A stretch of 64,000 bases of DNA, from NCBI GenBank assembly GCA_020747065.1, contig JAGMVK010000024.1, positions 248,001 to 312,000 of the forward strand, in the 5' to 3' direction. The notes under the pieces are model-generated. The model ran no database searches. It saw nothing but the letters and a program-made list of their open reading frames with translations, and was not told the DNA's origin. Shown piece by piece: positions 31,797 to 43,574 of this stretch; within the stretch, counting starts at the first letter, position 1; every line of letters starts with the position of its first letter. The stretch comes from Cadophora sp. MPI-SDFR-AT-0126 (Eukaryota > Ascomycota > Leotiomycetes > Helotiales > Ploettnerulaceae). The translations under genes and the position numbers were made by a program.

Positions 31797-33849
31797 GCTG
31801 GAAAGGCTGCGGTCGCGCCAAAGGTCACGAGCACGTGACTTGACTGACTGGCAAGTGTAAGGCAAGCATTCGTTCAGTCAGTCAGCCAACCCAGTTTAGT
31901 CCACTGCTTCGACTGGTATCCTTCCTTCCCTCCTCCCCTTCCCTTCCTTATGGAGCCCTTCAAGGCTCAGAGGCAGGCTCGCTCGCTCGTTCGCTCGATC
32001 TATCTATGTATGGCTCGCTCGCTGGCTGCGGAAGCGGGTTACTGAGAAGGAGCTGTCAGGGATGACAGACAGATACCTTACTTATCCAGCACCTTGAAGA
32101 GCCAGCCTCAAGCCTCGAGCCTTTGAAGAGTAGATGGGTCATAGTCTAATAATATTTTCCCCCTTTTCTTGCGGATGTACTATGATAGCACAGTACTGAC
32201 CTCGTACTGCATGCGGCGCTGTATGGGTCGCGCGCGGACCGGCCCGGATGTAATGATCACTAGATTCCCGAACGGGGGGGACGCACGTGGCTGCAGTAAG
32301 CACGGGGTTGGTAGTAACACAGGCAGGCAGGCAGGCAGGCTCTCTTTTCTCTCTCTTCTCATCCTGATTCCCAGATTCTGAATAGCTAATCATAGCCGGA
32401 CAAGAAGGAAGGCAGGCAGTGACTGTCTAGTTTGTTTTGACTCAAGCTATAAGCTACAAGCTACAAGCAATAAGCAACAAGTGATACTATGAGGAGAATA
32501 CCGTGCATATTAGTGATCACGGTGGCTCTCGAATCAGCAGCTGTCGAATGAGGGTGGAATTGTTGTTTTTTGAATTGTTATTTGTTGAGCAAAATATATA
32601 AACACTCAAGCGAGGGTGCCAAGGCTCCGAGGGCTTGGAACATATATGACTGGTGGTTGACTGGCTGCCAATCGCCGTTAGTTACCGTTAGTGTTGTGGA
32701 GTGTAGTGTTGACAGGGGCCGGTCGCGGGTCGGACCGACCCCTTTCCTTGCTTGCATGCAGGAACGAGAGGGGCATGGAAGTTCGGGTCGGTCGGGGTCG
32801 GAGTCGGGTCGGATTATAATATATTTTGACCGCGACTTTCGAGACTCGAAATCACAACAAACGACACTCGAGAACCACCACTACTACCATCACCATGATA
32901 CTGACCCCAAACCCAAGCCCAGAGCCGCAGTCGCTTTCTTGTTCTTCTGTTCTCACCCCCCATACCCAGAATCCCATTCAAATCTGCAGATCAAAGCGAC
33001 GTATTCAAATCCCCACCACTTCCCTGGAGCAAGGATAACTCCATCACATTCTCGCCTCGAACTCATCGAAGCGTCTTTACATTCACCCAGTCGAATGGCA
33101 GGAGGAACACCTCGAGCACCTCAAGTGCCGCTTGCAGTCCTCTCTCCAAGATCACTCGACAAGGCAGAAAGACCGAGAGCGAGAGCGAGATTTACGTGAG
33201 CAAGACGTCAAGAACCATGGCAAGGAATGGAACAATCGTGCACGAGGTTCAATAGAGTTCTTATATGTGCATAAAAGTTCGACCCGCAGAGACGAATATC
33301 TGCGATCGATGTTCATTCGTCTCTCAATCGCTGCAACGTCCTCTGGACCATCAACGTAAGTCAACAAGCAAGCAGGAAGCCAACCAGTCAACCAGCAGCG
33401 CACTTTTCTCCCCTAACCCTTTCCCCTCTTCTTACTCCTATTCCAACAACAGAATGCTGATTATTGTGGCTTTTGCAGGTCGTCCTTGACATTTTGGTAA
33501 AGATGGCTTGAAATGAATGTGTTTCTGATAGTTCTCCTTCTTCACTCCGCATCTTTTCTGAAGTCCGACGCCCAGTTCAGGTGTAGATCGGGTTTTTGTG
33601 GTATTTTGGGAAAGCGAGATAATTCCGCATGGGTTCGTATGGTGGCGGATGGCCCAGAAGATTTGCGAGAGGGGAGTCGAAAGAGAGCATTACTATTCTT
33701 CGCCCTAGGTAGTTGAAGAAATAGCAATCCAGGTTGAAACTCACAATTTTTCTATTTATAACATACGCTGCTCCAAACGCCTTGCATATAAGTTGGTGAA
33801 TTAAATCGAAAAAGGGGCACAAATGTGATATTATAGCCTTGGGGGGTTG
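31797..33849. other. Long region without a confident gene
   Basis: Contains (GGCA)n at 32,321-32,340, GCTCGCTC-type low complexity near 31,980, and several plus-strand open frames between 32,570 and 33,490 that are Arg/Ser/Pro/His-rich. A small plus-strand gene around 33,090-33,360 with a GTGAGC donor near 33,197 is possible, but I found no splice chain giving a credible protein. It otherwise serves as the upstream region of the kinase-like gene. Confidence 0.4.
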
Positions 33850-36613
33850 CTAATCATCCCTCGCCTCTGGCGGTGTTTCTAGATCATAGTCCGCTACAAC
33901 ATCCGCCTGCTCCGCACTGTCCCGAACGAGATTACCAAAGTACTTCAGAGAAATCGCACTCTGATCCATTACATGGAGACTATCATCTCGGCGCGTGCCG
34001 AGATCCTTGACTAAGCGGTCGAGGCCGAAACGGAGATTATCGACCGGGAAATGCAGGACCTTGCGCACGCTTCCTGAGATACGCGAAGCATTGGAGTGAA
34101 CGTAGTCGATGGCGGCGAGCTTTTGAGCGACCTTGACGGAGAGGCGGTGAGGAAGTGCAGTAGAAATTTGGCGAATGACACAGGTGACTGCGATAAGGGC
34201 TACGAGGTGTTAGCTTGGGTCATGCAATTCAACTGGGTGAGAAATGGAAAGGGCGCTAACCTGTCGCAATAATGCTGGGAACAATGAGCCGGTGAAGGTT
34301 CCCGTTACCCACCAACCTGCTCATGAAAGCCTGTTCCATCCATAAGGGGAGCCCAAGCATTCTCCCTCCACTGAGGGCAGTAGCAACAGAGAGTGCTACA
34401 CTGGTGCTAGCGACCTTGTCCCCTTGACCAAGCACTGGCCAATCTATGAAGTCTAGCAGCTCTGTCGGGATATCCACCTGCCTGGCCAGTACGTCCTCCC
34501 TCCTCCGAAACATAACCTCTGGGCGGAAGCTAAGATTCTCGTACCCATCGGCGAGATGTAAGAGGCCGAGTTGCTTTATCGAGTTGACCCCCTTGACGGT
34601 GCTCTTTCGTCCGTAGTCTTCACATTCAGTAACCGAAACGGCTATGCGCGCAAGCATGACTTCCTTCAGATTTTCAGCGTACTGGAACGCGTTGAAGAAG
34701 CCTGGATAGGTGACTTCCAGGCTGTTCTTACCAAGGTGGGTAATGAGACTATTGAGAGTCGACCGGGTAGTATTGTAGACTTCCTTGCAAGTTTCTTCAA
34801 TAACTTTTTCGATTTCAGCGTCAATTTCCCCTTTGGCCTTCCTGCTCGACTCGAGCTGGGGTTCGATTTCTTGGAGCGCCTGAGCTTCCTTATCAACCTC
34901 CGCTTGAGCAAACCCACAGTTCACAGTGGCAAGGATATTGATGTCGTGGAGCATATTGAGTAAGTAGTGCTTTGCCGGCGCCAATTTTGATCTTGCCCGC
35001 TTCTCTAGAACAAATCTGCGCAGCGACGCCTCCATGCCCTCAAAGTCGCGTATTTTTTCTACCTCCTTCCCTTTACCCTTAGGATCATTGCTGGGATCAT
35101 CGTCGCCTCGGCCACCAATACTTCCGACGAGACCGCTAGCAGGCGCGGTAGGGATGGCATTGCTTGACACAAAATGAACTAGCTCTGATGACTCTTTGAA
35201 GGTTTGGGGGCTAAGACTCTGAATTTGCGTAAGGATCGTCTTTTCGCATCGCTTCTTGTCCATGATAGAGTCAAATCCATTCACCACAATGAAAAGGTAG
35301 GCTTTTTCGGCGGCAGCCGCCTTTATGAAGTCCTGTGCCGATATTGTGAAGTGGTTTGAGGCTGAGACTACAAACACTGCCACACCGATTTCTTCTTGCC
35401 GAGCTAATACGGCTGTGGTCTTGGTTGTATGGGAGTTCAACCCTGGCGCATCGATCAAAGCAATATGCAGGACTCTGTTGCTAATTAGAGATTCGTCGGC
35501 CACTCGTACATCTTGGACGTAAACCTTGCATTGCATGTACTTTGTGTTGTCCATAACAATATTCGCTAACTCTTGTAAAGTATGGACGTTGTATGTTCGT
35601 TCATCGTGACGGTCATAGGTGGCACCAATCTTGACGGCGTGGACTTCCTCTACACCTCCATTCTCCCTCGCATCCAAGATTTCGCAGAATATCGCCGTAC
35701 AGGGCTGTTGGTCTTCGGGTAAAATCTTGCGCCGAAGCAGGGCGTTGCAAAATGTCGATTTGCCAGCGTTCACATCTCCTGTAACCAGAACTTTGCTCGA
35801 CATGTCTTCCAGACGTTCTCGCAATGATTGCAGGTGCCTGAGACTTGAAGCAATTCGTTCATCTAGCAGGGACGCGATGGAGCCTTTTTCAAGAGTGTGG
35901 ATAAGCCCGGTTGGATGGAGAAATCCCAACTTCAAGTCCAGTTTCAGAATCGAAAACTCTTGTGCGATCTGTTGTGTTACTAGTCTTGGTACCTTAAGTG
36001 GTTTCTTCCCCCGTTCTTTGCTCGACTCTGCCTCCTCATTATCGTTACCTGGATCTGTATGTTGGAGCAACGGGGAACTGGGAAGGGCTGATGCTGAAGA
36101 GCTCGATATTTTGACAACGTCGGAGTGTGCGGAACCATGGGGCGAAGAGGGATCCAAGTCAACTTGGGCCCCGTGGATCGGGGGGTAATGTATGTACCAA
36201 TTAGAATTCATGTCTCGCAGACTTTCGAGCAGACGCAATGCTCTTTCAATAGATCGTCCCAGGCTTGCTCGGTGTTGGTTGTACCAGCGCTGATGAGTGG
36301 ACTTGTGGTGATCGGCCTCGGAGGCATGGTCGTGGCTGCCGCTGCTTGATGGAATCATCGACAAGTGTGGAGGGTTTGCGTATGATATACTCGTAGCCCT
36401 TGTATCGCCTTCGACTGTACTTCCACCAGATCCAGAGTCTAGTATGGTCTGCAGACGCGCCGCATCTGCCGTCGTAGAGCCAGTGCCGACAGTCATGCAG
36501 CTTGGTCTTGGTCTTATCGATGATGAGGGTGTCTGGATCTCATCATAGCTGCGAGTCGCTTGATCGGCGGGGACATGGCTGTTGGCTTTGTTGGTGAAGT
36601 AGTTCTGACGCAT
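33850..36613 (-). CDS. fzo1: Mitofusin, dynamin-like GTPase of the mitochondrial outer membrane (Fzo1)
   Basis: Exons 34261-36613 and 33850-34199 are joined across a 61-nt intron (GTTAGC donor, CTAAC branch, GTAG acceptor), giving 900 residues, the usual size for fungal Fzo1. The start is the ATG at 36613 (MRQNYFTNKANS). The N-terminal 200 residues are polar and variable. The GTPase domain shows G1 GDVNAGKST near residue 275 followed by FCNALLRRKILPEDQQPCT, G3 DAPG near 390, and a VVNGFD motif as G4. Helical bundle segments with heptads follow (QALQEIEPQLESSRKAKGEI). Two hydrophobic segments sit near residues 755-800 as the membrane hairpin, and a charged C-terminal tail follows. Fzo1 tethers and fuses mitochondrial outer membranes. 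No defect is seen. Confidence 0.88.
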
Positions 36614-36744
36614 CTTGGTGATTTGGCTGATGCCTTGATAGAGGAGCAAAAGAAGAATTCTTTGTTGATAGGAGCTTGAATAAATGGGATCGATCTCTCG
36701 AAAAATCCCGACTTAGTCATCACGAGACAATGAACGCTACTGTA

Positions 36745-36915
36745 TGTGCGGGCCGACCCGCAAAGGGCTGCAGATGGACCCACCCAACCCATGTCTTGCT
36801 TGTGTGGTTCCGGCATGTCTTTGTGTCGACACTCGCAGACTCTTGCACGAACTGTCAAAAGAAAGATAAAGAAGTCCGACGTTTCAATGCAAGTGTGCCT
36901 CCAGTACTTACTACT
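36745..36915 (+). repeat. Dispersed repeat, inverted partner at 41,130-41,300
   Basis: The segment GGGCTGCAGATGRACCCA, then TTTGTGTCGACA, TCGYAGACTC and AAGTCCGACRT, TCAATGCA occurs here on the plus strand and at 41,130-41,300 on the minus strand. About 150 bp align with scattered changes. It lies just upstream of fzo1. Likely a short non-autonomous transposon or a fragment of one. Confidence 0.75.
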
Positions 36916-36959
36916 AGAGGTTATTCCTGGCTGCGACACATACAAAAAAAATAGATGAG

Positions 36960-38120
36960 AAAAGCGACCTTCCGTAACGTTTTACCAAGCCAGCCCTCTT
37001 CTGATTAGCTAGTCATTTATCTAAGCGCCCTCCTTAAGCTCTAGCGGAATGCGGGAGTCATGATTTGCGACACAATTCGCTATAGAAATCAATCAGAGAA
37101 CAATATGATCGGCTCATGGGAGAAGAGGGGCTTCGGTCCAAAACCCCGGCAAACAAATTCTCAATGATATAGTATGAAACTCTATTGGCGGAGGAACTAA
37201 CCAAAAGTCTGAACCCGTACTGACAACCTTCTTGCACCTACGCCGCACGCTCAGCAAAACGGAGTCGCATTCCCAGTTTTTGCTTGGGATGATACTGTGT
37301 GGGGATTGGCCATTCTGAGCTGAATGCGCCACCAAAGAACAGAACAGTAATACGAAGCTCAAATTGCGCCGTCAGGCCAAACGGAAGCAGCGGGCGGTTA
37401 GAACGATTGGAACTGACCCCACCACTTCAAATCGCCCCCACCAACTCCAACAGCGGAGGCGAACGACTGTCAGTCTGTCTGTCTAACTCTATACTACCTG
37501 CTTTATACCGTGGACGTCTGGCGATGTCGATACCTCCAGTACTTGCATGCGTACTATCAGAGTTAGTACGATCTCGAAATTAAGATAAGACTCTATTATT
37601 TACGACTTCGTATTCGTGTTATTAAGGGAGGCTCCCCTTCCGCCCCTCCCACTTAACTTCCCTTCTTTTATTATACTTGAGTCTCGAAGTTGAGCTTTAA
37701 AGCCTAAAGAATCTATTCTCGTATAAAGTAAGCGAGCGTAAGTAAAATAAATGAATAAAATCAGATTCCTTCGCGAAACTTAGTTTTAAAACTAATAAAA
37801 TACGCTAATATAAATAACTGGTTAATTAAAGCAAGTCTTAGTAAAACATCATAAACGAATACTTTGCTTATATATATTTTTTTATATATATCACGGATAG
37901 GAATAACCTCCAGTGGTACTGGAGGCAAATGGGGCTCCCAATTATTTGCCGACAGAATGGGGCGCTATGGAGAAGCGTGGATGCTAGGAGCAAACGATTA
38001 GGCATCAGCAGAGCGACTAGATATTGAGCATAGCTCCGACGTACTCCTTGACTGGCTCTTTGGATTTTCCCCAAGAGCCGCGCGGTTATACTGGAGCTGT
38101 AGAAAGCGAATAATTGGGCT
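36960..38120. other. Intergenic, partly AT-rich
   Basis: No supported gene. The stretch 37,575-37,870 is AT-richer and contains GC-skewed CCCCTTCCGCCCCTCCC-like pieces that may be transposon debris. Short open frames at 37,114-37,583 have no recognisable content. Confidence 0.45.
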
Positions 38121-39130
38121 TTGCCTCCATCTTATGAAACAATCATGGCATTTTGCGAAGTACCAGATTTGCAACCTGAACAAAAGCAACTCAAGGAACT
38201 TGAAGAGGTGGAAGAGGTGTACACACAACTCCTGCAAGAAGAGAAGACCCAGAAGGACAGAGTTGAGAAGGAGGTGCAGGTTCAGCCGGAGAGGCCCAGG
38301 ACAATATCAGTAACAGCAGTTTGAGTCGGCAGATGTCAAGGAGGACCACGGGGAAGTTCCTACGCATCAAGGCCGACTCAAAACAATAGTCGAAGACGAC
38401 GAGAAGGGGGAGAGACTAGGAGCAAGTATATCACGCTCTACGGACCATCTTAAATCCACAAACGACAGTAATTTAATCATCTCATCCTCTACGAGCATCG
38501 ATACAGCCGAGCTGTCATTGTCACGTCAAAAATCGAATTTGAAGATCCTCCTTACCTTCTCTTAAGAGCAAGACAAGATTCTCCTAGCACTGGCATGATA
38601 CCAATCTCCACTTATCGTTGTCCTCCCTCCCTCTACGCGAATCTCCCCGATGATTGGCATATACAACAAAGCCAGAAACTGCCGAGTGCATATCATCAAC
38701 CACCAGAAGCAAGTGGCGACCGTACTCAGCAGCAGCCCGAAGCAGCACAAGTACCTTGGGGCTTCGCAGTACCATGGCCAGTGTTGGGAACGAGAGCAGA
38801 CGGAGAAAAAATAAGGACAAAACCGACAGCGATAATGATCAAACGAGAAGTTAAACCTGAAAATGAGATACGATTCAACCATCCCCATACAACAACAATC
38901 CCACCATACCCACACCCACACCTATACCCATACCTATACCACCACAACCCTCTCCACCCACCTTCTTGCCTACTACTACCAACGCACGACCGTTCAGCCT
39001 CGCGCCGAACCAAATCCCACTCTCAACCGTCGAAGCACTCAACAAAAAGATCCAGGAACGACTGGACGTGTTGGAGAGGTTCGCGGCGAGTAGAGAGGCG
39101 AGAAAGGGGAAAAAGCTTGTGGTAGAGTAG
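38121..39130 (+). CDS. Hypothetical Pro-rich/coiled-coil protein, exon structure unresolved
   Basis: Two segments look coding on the plus strand. The first, 38121-38324, is Glu/Gln-rich and helical (EQKQLKELEEVEEVYTQLL). The second, about 38,880-39,130, starts as a Pro/Ile/Thr-rich linker (PTPTPIPIPIPPQ) and ends in a charged helix (VEALNKKIQERLDVLERFA) with a TAG at 39128-39130. Between them the frame must change at least once, through introns I could not place or through damage. Composition of the ends suggests a protein with a disordered middle. No domain is recognised and the start is uncertain. Confidence 0.4.
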
Positions 39131-39855
39131 GCGGCTCGGCTCGTTTTGTATTATACAAACGAGTGAGTGAGTGGGAGATAAAGACGGCTGTGATGTATAT
39201 ATATAGCACGGAGCGGAGCGATAGGTATAGGAGGAGTGACCGATCGGTCGCATGGCTGATCTTTTGGAACCTTTGAGCGGCGTCGAGTCTCACGGAAGGG
39301 AGGGGAAGAGCAGCTTGTCTATGGAGCCACACATGGAGTAAATATGCCCTTGATAATGAATGCATCTCGCATGTCGTGGGGTTGCTGCATAGGATGAGGC
39401 CTCCTAGCCAACATTCTGGGGTGTTGCGGAGGTAAGGGAGACGGAGGGATAGTGGGATCGATTCCCTATCCTGCGCAAGGGGGACATACCTTCCATCTAC
39501 ACTTCAACCAATGCACGTTGCCTTGCCGTCCTCCTCCAGCTTATTCCACTTCAACATTCTTTTAAAATCCTTTCCAGCAAAATAACCACCCTCTCCGCCA
39601 GATTTTCATTCCTGACTCCCATCTCTCATGTATTTCAAATTGGGTTGACATTGAAGTTTAGAGAATTTACAAAGCAGCATGTTGTTTCTTAGTCTAATTG
39701 AATCTGAAGTTAGGTTCAAGTCTTTTCAGGCGGTCCTCTATGACCATCTGTTCTGTGTTCATAGTGCGTTTGTCCTGGTACAGAATTGCATATCACTCTT
39801 GATCACTAGATTCCAAGGACAGTCCCTTTCATTCTGAACACCACTGCAGGGCAAC

Positions 39856-40647
39856 TCACTGCACTTTGCTTGCCTTCTCCCAAGTCAAATCATCGATGCC
39901 GTTAAAACCATCCCATTCAACGAGATACCATGTCCCGACTCTCCGTGTGAGTGTTCGAATCCACGTCCGTGCATCAGAGTTGAAACTGGCGTTGCTTACC
40001 TGGCTTTCCCACCAACTAGCCCATACTCTGCATATTCTTCCAACCTTGAAATCACCTGAATACGCAGGTTGTTTCCATTTTGGAAGCTTGAAATGAGCGA
40101 ACGAGCTCGCCTTCTCCCATGTCAAGGACTTGGGCGTTTGAAACCCTTTCCAACGAACCAGATATGCCGTGGCTGGAAGGCGTTGATCAGAGAACTAGAG
40201 CAAGATCCGTCAGCAGATGATTCCATAGGCGGAAGGACGAGACATAAGGGATCTGAGTTTTCCTCCTTCTCTTGTGATTGAGCAGCACTTGACCGGGCGA
40301 CATTCTATTGCCATGATTTCCATGGGCTCGTATTCCTTCTCTTCCTCCACTGACTCAGCTCCTTCTTCTTCCTCCTTTACTGCTTCTTCCTCGTCTTCCT
40401 CTACCATGTTTTCCTCGGCCATATATCCCTCGGCCATGTTTTCTTCTCGCTCAGAATCAGCCCGGGCAACTCCAGCAGCAGCCGAAGCGGTCGAGGAGGA
40501 TGAGGACGAGAGTGGAAGTGACTTCAAGCGCTTTGCAGAGCCCGAATTGCCGTTGGAGAGCTTCTGGCGCTTCTTGTTCCGGCCATAACGTGCGTTCTGG
40601 CGCGGACCTGGGGGAGGTGTTGACATCGAGCCCTGGCGTTTGTGCAT
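39856..40647 (-). CDS. Protein with two chromodomain-like modules
   Basis: Exons 40294-40647 and 39856-40194 are joined across a 99-nt intron (GTCAAG donor, CTGAC branch, CTCTAG acceptor), giving 230 residues. The N-terminal 90 residues are basic then strongly acidic (EEDEEEAVKEEEEGAESVEE). Chromodomain 1 is formed across the splice: YEPMEIMAIECRP joined to a segment with AYLVRWKGF and LTWEKAS. A second, weaker module follows with VGRICRVWAS and TWYLVEWDGF, then LTWEKASKVQ. Aromatic cage-like positions (Y, W, W/F) are partly present. Such domains bind methylated histone tails; some fungal copies come from chromovirus integrases. The final TGA overlaps a strong GTGAGT donor, so another 3' exon may exist. 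Nuclear function is inferred. Confidence 0.65.
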
Positions 40648-41129
40648 TGCTGGATGGATGGATGGATGGATCGATTAATTAATTGGTTGTGAGGGAATGG
40701 TTGGTCGTGAGGGGGTTTAGGCTTGCTTGGGGTGTCTCGTGCGTGCGTGCGTCGTGGAAGTGAGCGAAGGTAAAGGCGAAGGAAGATCGACGTGGTTGGT
40801 GAGGTTGTTGGTTAATGTTTGGGTGGTTGATGCAAACGGAGGGAGACGCGATGAGACGGAGCGGAATATTTATTTTTTTCCGCGTCGTGTTGCGTTGCGT
40901 CCGCGTCTGCACGTGTGCTGGCTGGCTGACTGTAAGTAAGTGTAGTAAAGTGTAGTGCCGTGAAGTGAAGGGAAGCCACGGGGTATATCTACCGCCCTGG
41001 CCGTAGGGGAGGAGGAAGAAGAGGAAGAAGAAGAATTCCTTATACAAAAGAACTAGTCCCATTCAAATAATTTGTTCCAAGCCTTTGCTTGCATGCCACT
41101 AAGTATGGGTACTGTACTTACTGTATTGC

Positions 41130-41300
41130 ATGTCGTCGCATAAGTAAGTAAAAGTGCATTACATGTGCATTGAGATGTCGGACTTTTTTATCTCTCGAGA
41201 GTTGGTGCCAGAGTCTACGAATGTCGACACAAAGACAGACACACTAGAACCAGACAGAACATGGGTTCATCTGCAGCCCTACGCTGGGCCGGCCCATGGA
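41130..41300 (-). repeat. Dispersed repeat, inverted partner of 36,745-36,915
   Basis: The reverse complement contains the same blocks as the plus strand near 36.8 kb (GGGCTGCAGATG, TTTGTGTCGACAT, AAGTCCGACATCTCAATGCA). It sits between the chromodomain gene and the peptidase-like gene, about 4.4 kb from its partner. Confidence 0.75.
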
Positions 41301-41932
41301 TCTCCGCTCCCGCAGTTAGCGCTGGCTGGACACTCAACCAAGGCCACAATGTGGCTCGAGCGTCAGATTTGATAGAATTAATCATATGGATTGAGTTATG
41401 GAGAGCTAAAATAAATAGGGGCAATACTGACTAAGCATACCACCATTTCTAACAAGATTAAGTCCACTAGCCTCATTTGAATCCTCATCCTTCTCAACTT
41501 TTAACTCCAATAACAACAACTTCGAGGACACAAAATTGAGTCTGTCAGCAGCAGCATCAACTTCATCTTTCTCATCTTCTTCCTTCGAAAGCGTTACCTC
41601 AATCACCACGATTGCAAATGCCAACAACAGTTGCACTTCCTTTTCCACCACCACCACCACCAGCAGCACCAGCACAAGCACCAGCACAGCCCTAGGAAGG
41701 GACAACGAATCAATAACAAATGCGACAATGCCCGTACACGCAATCAGCACAGGCACAGGCACAGATAATGCAGGACTTCCTGACCAGCCGGGTATTATTG
41801 GAACGTTGAATGCTCTTTCGCTTCCCTCTACACCTGCCGCCATGCATCCATCCTCCACCCTCCACCCTCCACGCCGCCGCCGCCTTCTCTCCGTCAGAGC
41901 CTAAACAACTACGATATGTAGTACCTGACACC

Positions 41933-43574
41933 ATGTCAACCAACAATCCCCAAGCCATTGCCCCATCGGCCCAAGACCCTTTCACCCATTATCCAGCCCA
42001 GCGCATCACAACAACCTGCGATAACCTCGACTTTGCCAACTGCTGGGAAGCTGATATCCTAAGAAACGTGGCAAGTTACCTTGACAGTGCCCACAAAGGC
42101 AATCCGTGGTCGTTGAGTGCATTCCGCTCTGGTTTTACAATTGGCTGGGCGCGACTCCGTGAGTATCCGCTGATGGTGGACGTGAGATTCATCGGCTCTC
42201 GATCACCAGAGGCTCAGTGGGAGGAATCTACCATGTCGGAGGATTCGGCGCTGGACATTGTTAATAATGTTGCTGGAATCATTTCAGATCAATGGCAAGG
42301 CGAGATGTAATTCAAAACCCACTACTTCTTTTCGTAAAAATCCCAGTCACCTCTCTTTCTTTTGGCTTTCTCTGAATATTGCTAATTCTTTCTTGGAGTG
42401 TACATGTTGATGTATGCAAGACCCAACTACATTCTCGGAATGTACGTGTCGATGTCACCGACACAGACTTGCGTTCTGCTCAGCTCCCCGAAAATATGAA
42501 TTCTCCAAACCAGGACCCGCGAATCCTGCCTATTCCCGCTGGCTGTGTTAGTAGAAGCCCCCCATTTCCAGGAGCTTCCATCGGTCAATGGAAGAATCGA
42601 GACATCTTGGGGGCTCTAGGCACGTTGACAGGGTACATTAGACACAGAGATGATCATCACTACTACTGTCTCACCGCCTCGCATGTACTTCCACAGGGCT
42701 TAGGCTCTCTTGCTGAGTCCCCGGATCTTCTCCAACAAAAGGACCTCATAGGACGTGTCTATCGCAAGTACTCTGGTCTATCTTCAAGGGGAACTTTCAA
42801 CAAAATCCGAGATTCCATTGCGTCTCTTGCGTCTCTTATATCTTCTAATCCTGATCCTTCAGGCGTGAGATTCTGGCGGCAAATTCTCAAGGATATCGAA
42901 AGCTGGAATCCTGTGCTTGGTCCAGTTGTTTCTACTTCAACAACAGCGAAGGTGGGCGACTTCGATTGGGCGCTTATACAACTCACGCCAGATCGATGCA
43001 AAAACGTTCGACAACTAAACCGAGTCAGTATCTCGTCACCTTCGCATTCTATTGCAAGTTTGCCAATTTCCAGCAGCACACACCCTTCAATCAACACGAC
43101 TGTAGCTCCGGTTTCCAACTAAAAGAATCCTTTCTCGATGCCAGGTTCACGAAAGCTGATCTCGCCAACGCCAAAGCCTACTTCCACGGTGGTCCTACGT
43201 TCAAGCCCGTTCGGACCGGGAGTCTTGCCAAGCTTAAGACATGTCTGAAGCCTCCAAGTCGCATGACTCCAGAGTAGCGTGTTGGTGAAATCAACGCTAT
43301 CCCAACAGCCGTCGGCGGCCAGCCAGGTGCAGCTGGATCCTATCGCTGCTACGACGCAATCATCTCCACGGTCGGCGGCGATGTCTTCAGCATGCAAGGC
43401 GATTCGGGCTCTCTCGACCTCGACAAGGATTACCAGCCGTTCGGATTTATCACCACTATAATCCTAAGGTATAGTCGCGGGGATATTACACATATCGTAC
43501 CGCTGAATGACGTCCTACGCAACATTGAGATTGTGAATGGCTGGGCATCAGATAGCGTCGAATTCTGTCATTAA
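41933..43574 (+). pseudogene. Trypsin-like serine peptidase-domain protein with a nonsense codon
   Basis: An N-terminal exon, 41933-42310 (MSTNNPQAIAPSAQ to ISDQWQGEM), probably continues after a GTAATT donor at its stop. The main body is clear: 42496-43023 joined to 43074-43574 across a 50-nt intron (GTCAGT, TTTCCAG). It shows GALGTLTGYI, the His motif LTASHVLP, the Asp motif GDFDWALIQL and the Ser motif GDSGSLDL followed by PFGFITTI, i.e. the full chymotrypsin-fold triad in the usual order, a type frequent in fungal accessory proteins. A TAG at 43275-43277 interrupts the frame between the Asp and Ser motifs, with the same frame on both sides. I find no plausible intron removing it, so the gene is probably inactive or reads through. 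Confidence 0.65.

Noticed and set aside
32570..33199. 209-codon plus-strand frame
   Set aside because: Low-complexity reading with frames of equal quality overlapping it; no consistent exon chain found.
39953..39962. GTTCGAATCC resembling a tRNA T-loop
   Set aside because: No matching acceptor, D or anticodon arms around it, and it lies in the coding sequence of the two-chromodomain gene.
41406..41904. Opposite-strand frames with poly-Val or Ser/Thr runs
   Set aside because: Both derive from ACC/GTG-type simple sequence; neither shows a domain or gene signals.
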